Shown in pieces: positions 15,214 to 24,275 of a stretch of DNA of 64,000 nt. Below the pieces are notes generated by a model. The model was not told where the DNA came from, made no database searches, and saw only the letters and a program-made list of their open reading frames with translations. The stretch comes from Halorussus amylolyticus (GTDB taxonomy: Archaea; Halobacteriota; Halobacteria; Halobacteriales; Haladaptataceae). Both the position numbers and the translations under genes were made by a program. The stretch spans positions 179,867 through 243,866 of the forward strand of contig NZ_ML974131.1 of NCBI RefSeq assembly GCF_004143485.2. Direction: 5' to 3'. Numbering within the stretch: the first letter of the stretch is position 1; each line of letters opens with the position of its first letter.

Positions 15214-16986
15214 TCACTCCCGCGAGGCGTCCTCGTCGATGTAGATGGCGACCGTGCTGACGGTACACCCGCTGTCGTGGAGGTACCTGTTCGCCTCGTG
15301 GCGCTCGTAGCCGTCCATCGCGGCGTCGATGTCGTCGGCGTTGTCGTAGCTTTCCGAACACGTGCTCGCGTTGGTGAGCGCGATAACGATTGGCGGCTTG
15401 TCGTCCATTCCTTCGATGAGGTCGGCGCGGTCGGTGCTATCGTGTTCGGCGTCGTAGGCCTCGAAGTACCACGCGAACGGAAGCCGTTCGAACCATCCGG
15501 ACCCACTGGGCGCGGGCGGCACGTCGTGAGACGATTCGTCGGCCGAATAGAACTCCTCGCCGTAGTACATCACGTCGATGCCGTCGTTCGCTTGGCTCAC
15601 GTCGCGCATCTCGTGGAGCACCGGCTTCATGTCGCTCGACGACTGGGCGTACTGGACGAGGTCGTTGTCCGAACTCTGGTACTCGACGTACGACGCGGTG
15701 ACCGCGGTCGCGCCGACCTGCGCGGTGACGAGGAGCAGGACCAGCGCCGCGGCGCTCGCGGAGATGGCGTCGCCGTCGGCCACGCTGTCGAGTCCGAGGC
15801 GGACGATGAGCGCGAGTCCGACTGCGGCCGGGACCACGAGCGGGACCACGGCGTGGATGACCTCCCACGGGAAGGTGTTTTCGACGATGACTGGGTAGCC
15901 GAGGATGCTGGAAAAGCCCCAGTAGGCGGTGAACGCCACCACGTCGCGCGGGCGCTCGCCGGAGTAGCGGTCCACGACGAAGCCGAGGATTGCGAACGCC
16001 AGCACGACGAGTGCGCCCTCGGTGTAGGCGGGGAGGAGTTCCTCGAATACGGTGAGATACGACTCGGTGCTCCCCTCTCCCCAGACGCCCATGAACTCGT
16101 TCCACGACCCGACGGTCGCCTCCTCGACCATCGCGGGGAGGAGGACCGGGTTTCCGAGCGCCTCGTAGAGACCGGGGGCGTCGTTGTCCGAGAGCAGGTG
16201 GGTGTTTCGCGGTGCGTAGAAGAACACCACGATGGCGAAGAACTCCACGACCGCGAGAACGAGGTGGAGCCACCAGTTCCGAAGCCCACGGAGGGCGTCA
16301 CGGACTTGGTCCCAGACGGTCGCGAGCAGGCCGCGCTCGCCAGCGCGCTCGGCGAACAGTCGGTGGTCCCAGAGCAAGACGAACGCGCCCGCCCAACAGA
16401 CCGGATACACCAGCGCGTTCTCCTTGGTCGTGAACGCCAGCGCGAAGATGGCGGTCCCGGCGTAGAGATACCGGGGCTTCCGGGTGTCGTAGGTCCGGAC
16501 GTAGAACCCGAACGCCGCGAGCATGAACCCCGCGAGCAGCACGTCGTTGCGGTAGAACCGCGAGTAGTAGAGCAGGATGGGGTTCGCCGCGAGCAGGAGC
16601 GCGAGCGCAATCGTCTCCGAGTCTCGGAGGTGCTTGCGGAACAGGAGCGCGACGAGCGGAAGCAAGCCGCCGATGAGCGCGACCACGAGGCGCATCGAGA
16701 AGTCCGACGGCCCGATAATTCCGAACAGGTGGCCGTCCACGATGGTCAGGAAGGGGCCGTGGACGCGAGCGCGGTACTGGTACGCGCCGTTCTCCATGTA
16801 CCGGAGCGCCCAGTAGGCGACCCGGGCCTCGTCCTGATGGGCGATTCTGGTTCCGAGGTCCACGAGGCGGGCCACCAGCGCGAGGACGGTGACGCCGACG
16901 ACTGCCAGTTGGGTTCGCGAGGCGTAGCCGGTCAGCGTCTCGCGGGCGGTCGCGGTCGAGGGTCGGGATTCAGTTTCGGATGCCAT
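15214..16986 (-). CDS. Agl23-type flippase-associated membrane protein (TIGR03663 family)
   Basis: A 590-residue polytopic membrane protein with a PMT/ArnT-like N-terminal part: an acidic first loop (GTRIAHQDEARVAYWALRYM), then a YQYRARVHGPFL loop, and about 11-12 hydrophobic segments to residue 420. The last 170 residues form an extracellular domain with a CSESYDN and a late DSGCTVSTVAIYI cysteine. This matches the family annotated as flippase activity-associated protein Agl23, thought to act in lipid-linked glycan handling for N-glycosylation; that role is family inference. Confidence 0.87.
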   Translation of the reverse strand: MASETESRPSTATARETLTGYASRTQLAVVGVTVLALVARLVDLGTRIAHQDEARVAYWALRYMENGAYQYRARVHGPFLTIVDGHLFGIIGPSDFSMRLVVALIGGLLPLVALLFRKHLRDSETIALALLLAANPILLYYSRFYRNDVLLAGFMLAAFGFYVRTYDTRKPRYLYAGTAIFALAFTTKENALVYPVCWAGAFVLLWDHRLFAERAGERGLLATVWDQVRDALRGLRNWWLHLVLAVVEFFAIVVFFYAPRNTHLLSDNDAPGLYEALGNPVLLPAMVEEATVGSWNEFMGVWGEGSTESYLTVFEELLPAYTEGALVVLAFAILGFVVDRYSGERPRDVVAFTAYWGFSSILGYPVIVENTFPWEVIHAVVPLVVPAAVGLALIVRLGLDSVADGDAISASAAALVLLLVTAQVGATAVTASYVEYQSSDNDLVQYAQSSSDMKPVLHEMRDVSQANDGIDVMYYGEEFYSADESSHDVPPAPSGSGWFERLPFAWYFEAYDAEHDSTDRADLIEGMDDKPPIVIALTNASTCSESYDNADDIDAAMDGYERHEANRYLHDSGCTVSTVAIYIDEDASRE

Positions 16987-17190
16987 GTGTCAGCGAGCGA
17001 CGTGAGGGAGTCAGTCGGCGCACAGCGCGGGCGGAGGGACTCATTATACACGCTATTGCCGTCGGTCCGAACAAATAGTTTCTGGACCGACGCGTCTCGG
17101 TAGGAACGACGACCGTTCGGCGCGGAAACTCGAAACGACAGGGGCGGAGTTCTACGGTCCTTTATGAGTATCGAGACCTGAACTACGTGC

Positions 17191-18333
17191 ATGGGAGACG
17201 ACACCACTCCAGTCATCGCCAAGGCGGTCCGAACGCCGCAGGGCAAAGAAGACGGCGTGTACGCCGACGTGCGGAGCGAAGACCTCTCGGTCCCGCTCGT
17301 GAACACCATCCTCGACGAGACGGGACTGACGGGCGACGAGATAGACGACCTGATGTGGGGCGTGGCACAGCAGCGCGACGAGCAGGACAACAACGTCGCG
17401 CGGGTCATCGCGCTCCTCTCGGACCTCGGCGAGGGCGTCCCGGCCGCGACCATCAATCGGTGGTGCGCCTCGTCGATGCAAGCCATCATCAGCGCGAGCG
17501 ACGCCATCCGGGCGGGCCAGCGCCAGGCCATCATCGCGGGCGGCGTCGAGAACATGAGCCGAATTCCGATGAGTCAGGGCTACAGCAGCGTTCACCCCCG
17601 ACTCGCCGAACTCTACAACGTCGGCGAACTCCAGATGGGGATGACCGCCGAGAAGGTCGCCGAGGAGTACGGCATCACCCGCGAGACCCAAGACGAGTAC
17701 GCGCTCGAGAGCCAGCGCCGGGCGGCCGAAGCCACTGACTCGGGGCGATTCGACGACGAACTCGTCCCCATCGAAACCGACGACGGACTCGTCGAAGAAG
17801 ACGAGGGCATCCGCCGCGACACCAGCATGGAAGCCCTCTCGGGACTCCCGACCGTGTTCAAAGGCGACGGCACCGTCACACCCGGAAACGCCTCCCAAAT
17901 TTCGGACGGCGCGGCCGCCACGCTCGTCACGAGCGAGGCGTTCGCCGAGGACCACGACCTCGAAATCCTCGCCTACGTGGGCGACAACAACGTCACCGGC
18001 GTGGACCCGACCGTGATGGGAATCGGCCCGGTCCCCGCGACTCGCGGCCTGCTCGAACGCACGGGCGAGTCCATCGACGAGTTCGACCTCGTGGAACTCA
18101 ACGAGGCGTTCGCCAGCCAGTGCGTCTACTCCCGGGACGAACTCGGCGTGGACCCCGAGCAGTTCAACGTCAACGGCGGCGCAATCGCCATCGGCCACCC
18201 GCTCGGGGCCTCGGGTGCGCGCTTGCCCGTGACACTCATCCACGAGATGGAAAAGCGCGACGCCGAGAAGGGGCTGGCGACGCTCTGCGTCGGCTTCGGA
18301 CAGGGTGCGGCGATTACGTTCGAGCGGAAGTAG
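17191..18333 (+). CDS. thiolase family protein (acetyl-CoA C-acyltransferase)
   Basis: This enzyme cleaves 3-ketoacyl-CoA in beta-oxidation or condenses acetyl-CoA in biosynthesis. The catalytic triad is intact: C92 in [13 protein letters not shown]336 in [17 protein letters not shown] and C366 in TLCVGFGQG. The NEAF motif is also present. At 380 residues it is standard for archaeal thiolases. The TTTATGAG around 17160 is a possible TATA element. With acyl-CoA ligase (22245) and enoyl-CoA hydratase (27312) nearby it fits fatty-acid or polymer metabolism. Confidence 0.94.
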   Translation: MGDDTTPVIAKAVRTPQGKEDGVYADVRSEDLSVPLVNTILDETGLTGDEIDDLMWGVAQQRDEQDNNVARVIALLSDLGEGVPAATINRWCASSMQAIISASDAIRAGQRQAIIAGGVENMSRIPMSQGYSSVHPRLAELYNVGELQMGMTAEKVAEEYGITRETQDEYALESQRRAAEATDSGRFDDELVPIETDDGLVEEDEGIRRDTSMEALSGLPTVFKGDGTVTPGNASQISDGAAATLVTSEAFAEDHDLEILAYVGDNNVTGVDPTVMGIGPVPATRGLLERTGESIDEFDLVELNEAFASQCVYSRDELGVDPEQFNVNGGAIAIGHPLGASGARLPVTLIHEMEKRDAEKGLATLCVGFGQGAAITFERK

Positions 18334-18454
18334 CGCCGTAGGACGAGTCCAGCGTGGTTCTCCAAACCGTTTCGCCGGGCGACAGGAGCGCGACCGCAGA
18401 CGCGACGGTCGAAGGCGAGGGACAGACGACCGAAGAGTAGCTCTCCGTCATACG

Positions 18455-18586
18455 CTACTTTTCGAAATCGAGGCGCTCTTTGGCTTCCTCCAGACTCACC
18501 GTTCGCCCTCGTTCTACGTCTTCGACGCCTTCGTCAAGTCGGCGGATTGCTTTTGCAGTCAGTAGAAAATTCGTAGAATCGTTCAT
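18455..18586 (-). CDS. orphan antitoxin-like small protein, 43 aa
   Basis: Reads MNDSTNFLLTAKAIRRL, then DEGVEDVERGRTVSLEE and AKERLDFEK. The helical C-terminal segment with GRTVSLEEAKERL is the pattern of small prevent-host-death/RHH-partner antitoxins. The 121 bases downstream (to the thiolase stop) contain no toxin frame of normal length, so it is a solitary or degraded half of a pair. Too short for usual gene callers. Confidence 0.55.
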   Translation of the reverse strand: MNDSTNFLLTAKAIRRLDEGVEDVERGRTVSLEEAKERLDFEK

Positions 18587-18636
18587 TTCTATCTTGCTAT
18601 CACTACATTGGAGGGCTGAAAAAGTGTTCCGACAGC

Positions 18637-20325
18637 TTAGTCGTCCGCGCTCGCCGCGTCCGCGCCGCCCGAGACGTGCGCGTCGGGCACGGTTCCGTCC
18701 TCGTTCCAGCCTCGTTGGGCGTAGTACTCGTCCAGTGCATCCTCGAATCCCGGCAGTTCGTAGGGGAGGGTGTCGGCCTCGCGGGCGATGCCGCGCTGAT
18801 TGTTGAAGTGACGTTCGAGTTCCACGATTCGGTCGCCGATTTCGAGCAGGTCATCGAAGTCCGCGCCGAACAGCGACTCGTAGCGTTCGGGACTCATGAA
18901 GTCCCGCGAGAACTTACAGACCACGCCCGCGTCGTTGAGCGCCATCAGATTCTCGCGCTCGACGAGTCGCTCGGGCTTGCCCTCCAGTCCGGTCGGGTCC
19001 ATCGACTCCTCTTGGGGAACGAGCGGGTACTCGACCGAGTAGAACGTGGCGTACATGTGGTCGCCGCCGCGGTTGGCGACCGCGTAGGAGAGGCCCTGTC
19101 CGTGGAGGACTCGGCCCTCGTGGGCCGCGAAGTCCATCCCCTTCACGGTCCAGTTTCCGACGCCCAACTCCTCGTGAGCGCGGTCGATGCCCTCCGCGAG
19201 CAGGTCGCCGACGCCCTCGCGGTGGGCGATTTTCTCCACGAGGTCGAGGATGAGTTCCTCGTCGCCGAACTCGTCTTCGCTCGCGAGATACGCCGAGACG
19301 GTGTTTCCGGCCGAGATGGTGTCGAGACCGTACCGGTCGCAGAGTTCGTTCGACTTCATCACGTCCACGATGTCGTCGATGCCCGCGTTCGACCCGAACG
19401 CCATCGCGGTCTCGAACTCCGGCCCCTCGGTCTCGACGCCCGCCTCCTCGTCGCGGGTGGGGAGTTTGCACGCGAACGCGCACGCCGAACACGTCCCCGT
19501 CTTGTACTTCTTCTCGGCGACCGAGTCGCCGTTGATGCCGTCCGCGCCCTCGAACGACTGCTCGGAGAAGTAGTAGGAGGGGAGGCCGTCGATTTCGTTA
19601 GCGAGGTCCATCACCGCGACGGTGCCCTGCTCTTTCATGATGTGGTCTGCGGTCGCGGCCTCGCGGTGAATCTCCATCTGACTCGCGGGAATCTCGATTT
19701 CCGGGCGGGAGTCGCCCTCGAACGTGATGGCCTTCACGCCCTTCGCGCCGAGGACCGCGCCGAGACCGCCCCGACCGAACGCTCGCTCCTCGGTCGTCAT
19801 GATGGACGCGAACCGGACCTCGTTTTCGCCCGCGGGACCGATGCACGCGACGTGTTCGGGCCCAAGGCCGTGGGTCTCCTCGATGTACTCGCAGGTCTCG
19901 GGGACCGTGGCCCCTTCGAGGTCGGGGACCTCCTCGAACTCCACCCCGTCGTCGGTGACGTGGACGACGAGCAGGTCGTCGCTCGCGCCCGCAATTTCGA
20001 GCGCGCCCAGTCCGGTGTCGGCGAAGTTCCGGGACATGAATCCGCCCGCGTTCGACGACAGAAGGCCGCCGGTCAGCGGCGAGATTCCGGTGGCGTTCAT
20101 CCGGCCCGTGAACGACATGTTCGACATCTGCATCGGCCCGGTGGTGAAAAACAGGCTGTTGTCCGGCCCGAGCGGGTCGGCGTCGAACGCCACCCGGTCG
20201 TGTGCCAGTTTGGTCCCGACGCCCCGCCCCCCGATGAACGACGCCAGCACGTCGTCCACGTCTTCGGTTCGCGTCTCGCGCTCGCCCACGTCCGCGACGA
20301 GGAGCGGACCTTGACTGTGAATCAT
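18637..20325 (-). CDS. aor: aldehyde:ferredoxin oxidoreductase (tungsten pterin enzyme)
   Basis: AOR-family enzymes oxidise aldehydes to acids with ferredoxin, using a tungsto-bispterin and a [4Fe-4S] cluster. The 562-residue protein has an intact cluster motif TCSACAFACKLPTR (C-x2-C-x3-C) and the late cysteine in AGVVCKFSRD. FIGGRGVGTKLA near residue 30 is the N-terminal family signature, and GGFMSRNFADTGLGALEIAG and RAFGRGGLGAVLGAKGVKAI contain the pterin-binding glycines. Start ATG at 20323-20325. An adjacent ferredoxin is not seen. Confidence 0.93.
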   Translation of the reverse strand: MIHSQGPLLVADVGERETRTEDVDDVLASFIGGRGVGTKLAHDRVAFDADPLGPDNSLFFTTGPMQMSNMSFTGRMNATGISPLTGGLLSSNAGGFMSRNFADTGLGALEIAGASDDLLVVHVTDDGVEFEEVPDLEGATVPETCEYIEETHGLGPEHVACIGPAGENEVRFASIMTTEERAFGRGGLGAVLGAKGVKAITFEGDSRPEIEIPASQMEIHREAATADHIMKEQGTVAVMDLANEIDGLPSYYFSEQSFEGADGINGDSVAEKKYKTGTCSACAFACKLPTRDEEAGVETEGPEFETAMAFGSNAGIDDIVDVMKSNELCDRYGLDTISAGNTVSAYLASEDEFGDEELILDLVEKIAHREGVGDLLAEGIDRAHEELGVGNWTVKGMDFAAHEGRVLHGQGLSYAVANRGGDHMYATFYSVEYPLVPQEESMDPTGLEGKPERLVERENLMALNDAGVVCKFSRDFMSPERYESLFGADFDDLLEIGDRIVELERHFNNQRGIAREADTLPYELPGFEDALDEYYAQRGWNEDGTVPDAHVSGGADAASADD

Positions 20326-20457
20326 GGTTCGACGTTCTGTTTTATAAGTAATAAAGGTGGGCGACCCGGCAGGCGGACGACTGCTCCGACTCGTTCGACC
20401 ACGCCGACTTTTTTGCGGTCCGAAAGTATTTGAGAGAGACGCGGACAATACGGACGT

Positions 20458-21189
20458 ATGGAGACGACAACGGTCGTCGGCGGAGTCTTCGTCGCCCTCG
20501 GAGTCGCGTTCGCGTGGTACGCGCTCCGACCGCTCGCGGTCGTCCCGCGACTGCTTCGAGCGAGCGTTGCCGACCCGTCGGCGGTCGAGTCCGACGCCGA
20601 ATTCGCGATGTGTCGCGGACGGGCCGAGTCCGCGGGCGAGTCCTTCGCGGCACCGTTCACGGGAACCGAGTGCCTCTCGGTCGAGTACGAAATCGACGAG
20701 CGCGAACTCACACCGTCCGAAATTCCGTTCACGTGGTCTCGGATGGACGACGGGGTGGCGACCGCTCCGTTCGACCTGCGAGGCGACCCGGACCGCGGCG
20801 CGGTCCGGGTCGCCCCGGATTCGCGGCGGTTCGCGCTCGACACCGCGAGCGAGACGATTGGGGTGTCGGCGGGCGACGACCCGCCCGAGCGCATCCGGTC
20901 GTTCGTCGAAGCGCGCGGCGAACTCTCGCCCGTCTCGGGCGGTTTGCTCTCGTCGCTCGGCATCGGGTCGCGTCGCTACACCGAACGCAGGGTCGATGCC
21001 GGTGGGACCTACCTCGTCGCTGGCCGCCCCGAGTACGACGAGGGGCGGACCGTCCTCACCGACCCGCTCGTGATAACCGACCGCTCGCCGTGGGGCGTCG
21101 CAGTGAGCCGGCTCCGAACCGCCGCGTTCCCGCTCGTCGTCGCGTTGCTGTTCTGCGGGGTCGGCGCGGTGCTACTCGCGATTTCGTAG
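20458..21189 (+). CDS. GIDE-domain-like membrane protein, 243 aa
   Basis: An N-terminal membrane helix (residues 5-25), a soluble region of about 180 residues containing TGTECLSVEYEI and RRYTERRVDAGGTYLVAGRPEY, and a C-terminal helix (about residues 222-242). This is the layout of prokaryotic GIDE-like proteins related to the membrane-proximal part of MUL1/MAPL E3 ligases, but no RING finger is present. Function in archaea is unknown. Confidence 0.75.
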   Translation: METTTVVGGVFVALGVAFAWYALRPLAVVPRLLRASVADPSAVESDAEFAMCRGRAESAGESFAAPFTGTECLSVEYEIDERELTPSEIPFTWSRMDDGVATAPFDLRGDPDRGAVRVAPDSRRFALDTASETIGVSAGDDPPERIRSFVEARGELSPVSGGLLSSLGIGSRRYTERRVDAGGTYLVAGRPEYDEGRTVLTDPLVITDRSPWGVAVSRLRTAAFPLVVALLFCGVGAVLLAIS

Positions 21190-21254
21190 CCCGCGCCGAG
21201 CGGCCGAGTCCGGTCTCACCCGCCGAAAATAGTCGGGCAAGACGCGACGGTCGC

Positions 21255-22124
21255 TCAGAAGTACGGGATGTCCACGTCGATAATCTCCCCGGATTCGTCG
21301 TCGTCACACACGTCCACGACCGGGTGCTTGCAGATGGTCGCGCCGAGGTCGTCCCCACACCCGCTGGCGGCCTCCGCGACGTAGCAGACCGCCTTGACGA
21401 AGGTGACACACGAGACGGCACCGACGACGGTGACGCCGAGCGCACCGCACGCGAACGCGCCCACCGTGCTACAGAGCAGTCTGCACGTCCGGCTGGTCGC
21501 CCAGTAACAGCCGCTGCAGTAGCTAATGTTCAGGTAGTCGGGGAAGTCCGTCCAGTCCTGCGTCCCGGCATCCTGCTCGACGAACGCCGTGATGGCGTCA
21601 GGGTCGGGTTCGATGGTAGTGTGGGTGACGCCCGAGTCGGGGGTCGTTCGGTCGAGTTGAGTCGATTCGACCGCGGTCGCGGCCTCGTATCGCTCGGTCC
21701 GCTGTAGGACGCCGTCGTCGCGGTAGTGTTCGAAGTCGAGTTGGGCGAGTTCGATTTCGCTCCTGTCGAGGTCCCGCCCGACGACGATAGCGGCCCGCAT
21801 GTCGCTCCCCGCATCGAGGTTGTACGCGACGAGTTCGCGCCTGAACTCTCCGGCTTCGACGCGCGCGGCATCGAGGTTGTCGAGGTCCCACGTGAACTCG
21901 TAGCCCTTCTCGTTCGCGGTTTCGAGGAGCGCGTCGAACTGCTCGGTCTTCGATAGCTGACGGGCGAGCGCCATCTTTCGCCCCTTCTCCAGCATCGTAA
22001 TCGGCTCCTCCTCGGGTCCCTCGGCCGCGGCAACCGAGACCGATAGCATTCCGGCGGCTCCGGCGATACTCGCGCCACCGATTCCCTTCAGTACGTCTCG
22101 ACGATTCGGTTTCTCTTGAGACAT
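21255..22124 (-). CDS. halocin C8-type microhalocin precursor (propeptide plus cysteine-rich peptide)
   Basis: A 289-residue precursor. It begins with a twin-arginine signal (NRRDVLKGIGGASIAGAAG, residues 7-25). Residues 40-190 form the acidic region that in the known C8 precursor acts as immunity protein HalI. The last 90 residues hold ten cysteines (203, 206, 214, 218, 226, 239, 247, 256, 265, 273) in the C8 spacing with SGCGDD and FACGALGVTVVG blocks, as I recall from halocin C8. Secreted by Tat and cleaved into toxin and immunity parts by analogy. The AT-rich upstream 120 bases hold a promoter. The C-terminal ten residues after C273 extend beyond the known peptide. Confidence 0.85.
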   Translation of the reverse strand: MSQEKPNRRDVLKGIGGASIAGAAGMLSVSVAAAEGPEEEPITMLEKGRKMALARQLSKTEQFDALLETANEKGYEFTWDLDNLDAARVEAGEFRRELVAYNLDAGSDMRAAIVVGRDLDRSEIELAQLDFEHYRDDGVLQRTERYEAATAVESTQLDRTTPDSGVTHTTIEPDPDAITAFVEQDAGTQDWTDFPDYLNISYCSGCYWATSRTCRLLCSTVGAFACGALGVTVVGAVSCVTFVKAVCYVAEAASGCGDDLGATICKHPVVDVCDDDESGEIIDVDIPYF

Positions 22125-22244
22125 CAGATAAAATATAATATCGCGGGTAAATAACGTTTTTTGTAAATAAATTTATCTTCTTGAAAATTGGAACTAACCC
22201 GATGGGCTTCGTGAGAGCGAAGATTCCCTCCGAAGGCGCACAGA

Positions 22245-24212
22245 TTACGACTCGTTCCCGTACTCCGCGTCGTAAATCGCGTCTATCTCGTCGGCGAACC
22301 TATCGAGGATGTTCCGGCGCTTCTTCTTCATCGTCGGGGTCAGCAGGTCGTTGTCCTCGGTGAACTCCTCGGGCACGAGTCGGTACTGCTTGATTTGCTC
22401 GTACGGTTCGAACCGCTCGTTGATTCGCTCGACTTCCTCGTCCAGCCACGACTTCACGCGGTCGTCGCGACAGAGTTCCTTGGGGTCGTCGGGGAGGTCG
22501 ATGCCCTCGCTCTCGGCGCGCTTGCGGACGGTCTCGAAGTTCGGCACGAGGATGGCCGAGACGAACTTGTGGCCGTCGCCGACCACCATGCACTGCTCGA
22601 CCACGTCGCTCGCGGCGAACGCGTCCTCGATGGGACCCGGCGCGACGTTCTTGCCGGTCGAGAGGACGAGGAGTTCCTTCGCGCGCTCGCGGAACTCGAT
22701 GTAGCCGTCCGGGCGAATCTCCACGATGTCGCCCGTGCGGAACCATCCCTCCTCGTCGAACGCCTGCTCGGTGGCCTCCGGGAGTTCCCAGTAGCCGTCG
22801 GTCACGTTCGGCCCTTTCACGAGGAGTTCGCCGACGTCGCCGTCGGCGTCGTCGAACGCCGCGCCGACCATCGACTCGTCCACTCGCACCTCGGCATCCA
22901 CGACCGGCGGGCCGATGGTGCCGACCTTCGGCGCTTCGGGCGGATTCACCGCGATGACGGGTGAGGTCTCGGTCAGGCCGTATCCCTCCAGAATCGGCAG
23001 GCCCATCCCGTGATACAGCGCGCACAGGTCGGCCGAGAGGCTCCCGCCGCCGCTGATGAGGAACTCGACGTTGCCGCCGAGACCGTCCCGGACCTTCCGG
23101 AACACGAGTTTGTCGGCGACCGCGCGCTGGGCGCGGAGCGCCGCGCTCGGCGACTCGGCCTCGAAGTACCGCCTGCCCACGTCGGTCGCCCACTCGAACA
23201 GGCGCTCGCTGACCGGTGACGACTCGGCCTGCTCGCGGATGGCGTCGTAAATCTTCTCGTACACCCGCGGCACGCTGGTGCCCGTCGTGGGTCCGACCGC
23301 CTGAAAGTCCTCGCGGAGGGTGTCGGGACTCTCGGCGTAGGCCACGGTCGCGCCGCTCGCGAACATGAGGTAGTGGCCCGCGAGGCGCTCGAAGACGTGC
23401 GCGAGCGGCAGGAACGAGACGGTGCTCGACTCCCTGCTGATGACCGGCACGTCGGTCTTGTCGGGGCGCGGGCCGAACCGCTTGTAGCATTGGTTCACGT
23501 TCGACCGGAAGTTCCAGTGAGAGAGTCGGACTCCCTTCGGCGTGCCGGTGGTCCCGGAGGTGTAGATGAGCGTCGCCAGGTCCTCGGGGTCGCGGGCGTC
23601 GAGCCACGACTCGTACTCGGCCTCGTCGAACGCCTCGACTCCGCGCTCGTACACGTCGCCGAGCGAGAGCACGTCGAACTCCGCGTCTGCGACCGCGCCG
23701 TCGTCGCCGAAGTCGTCGAGGACGACCGCGAATTCGAGGTCGAGGTCGTCCTGTACCGCGACGACCGTTTCGAGCAGGTCGGTGTTCTCTACCACGACGC
23801 CAGAGGCGTCCGGGTCGCCGAGCAGGTGGGCGACCTGATTCGGCGACGACCCGCGGTACACCGTGGTCACGACCGCGCCCGCGGCCAGCAGGCCGAAGTC
23901 GCACTGCGCCCACTCCATCCGGGTCGCGGCGAAGATGCCCACGCGGTCGTCGAGTTCGACGCCGATATCTCGGAACCCCGCCGCGAGCGACCGAACGACC
24001 TCGCGCATCTCCGCGTAGGAAATCGCGCGAAACTCGCCGTCCGGGGCGGCCGAAATCGCCGTCCCGGCGAGCGACCGGTCGTATACGCCGCCCTTGTACT
24101 GTTGGGCCGGACGGTTCGCGTTCCGGGCCGCGCTCTCCTCGAACATCCGAGAGAGCGTGGTTCGACCCACCACTTCGTCGTCGTACTCCCGTTCCGCGTC
24201 ACGCCACTCCAT
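22245..24212 (-). CDS. long-chain acyl-CoA synthetase (AMP-forming)
   Basis: A 655-residue ANL-superfamily ligase that activates fatty acids via acyl-AMP. The P-loop-like YTSGTTGTPKGVRLSH, the LEGYGLTETSPV motif and the GWFRTGDIVEIRPDGYIEF hinge motif are intact, followed by ERAKELLVLSTGKNVAPGPIE. The family is the FadD/long-chain type judged from length and the FLPLAHVFER segment. It has a monocistronic look, with its start just left of the AT-rich junction at 24213-24275. Confidence 0.93.
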   Translation of the reverse strand: MEWRDAEREYDDEVVGRTTLSRMFEESAARNANRPAQQYKGGVYDRSLAGTAISAAPDGEFRAISYAEMREVVRSLAAGFRDIGVELDDRVGIFAATRMEWAQCDFGLLAAGAVVTTVYRGSSPNQVAHLLGDPDASGVVVENTDLLETVVAVQDDLDLEFAVVLDDFGDDGAVADAEFDVLSLGDVYERGVEAFDEAEYESWLDARDPEDLATLIYTSGTTGTPKGVRLSHWNFRSNVNQCYKRFGPRPDKTDVPVISRESSTVSFLPLAHVFERLAGHYLMFASGATVAYAESPDTLREDFQAVGPTTGTSVPRVYEKIYDAIREQAESSPVSERLFEWATDVGRRYFEAESPSAALRAQRAVADKLVFRKVRDGLGGNVEFLISGGGSLSADLCALYHGMGLPILEGYGLTETSPVIAVNPPEAPKVGTIGPPVVDAEVRVDESMVGAAFDDADGDVGELLVKGPNVTDGYWELPEATEQAFDEEGWFRTGDIVEIRPDGYIEFRERAKELLVLSTGKNVAPGPIEDAFAASDVVEQCMVVGDGHKFVSAILVPNFETVRKRAESEGIDLPDDPKELCRDDRVKSWLDEEVERINERFEPYEQIKQYRLVPEEFTEDNDLLTPTMKKKRRNILDRFADEIDAIYDAEYGNES

Positions 24213-24275
24213 ACTCTCCCATCAGAACCCAGTGACATTAAGTTGCACCCGAACTTTCGGGATGTTCATCCGGGT

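Noticed and set aside
13759-17103. A very long open frame (1114 codons) on the plus strand
   Set aside because: It is antisense to the AAA ATPase and Agl23 genes, which have clear domain motifs. GC-rich haloarchaeal DNA routinely leaves the opposite frame open.
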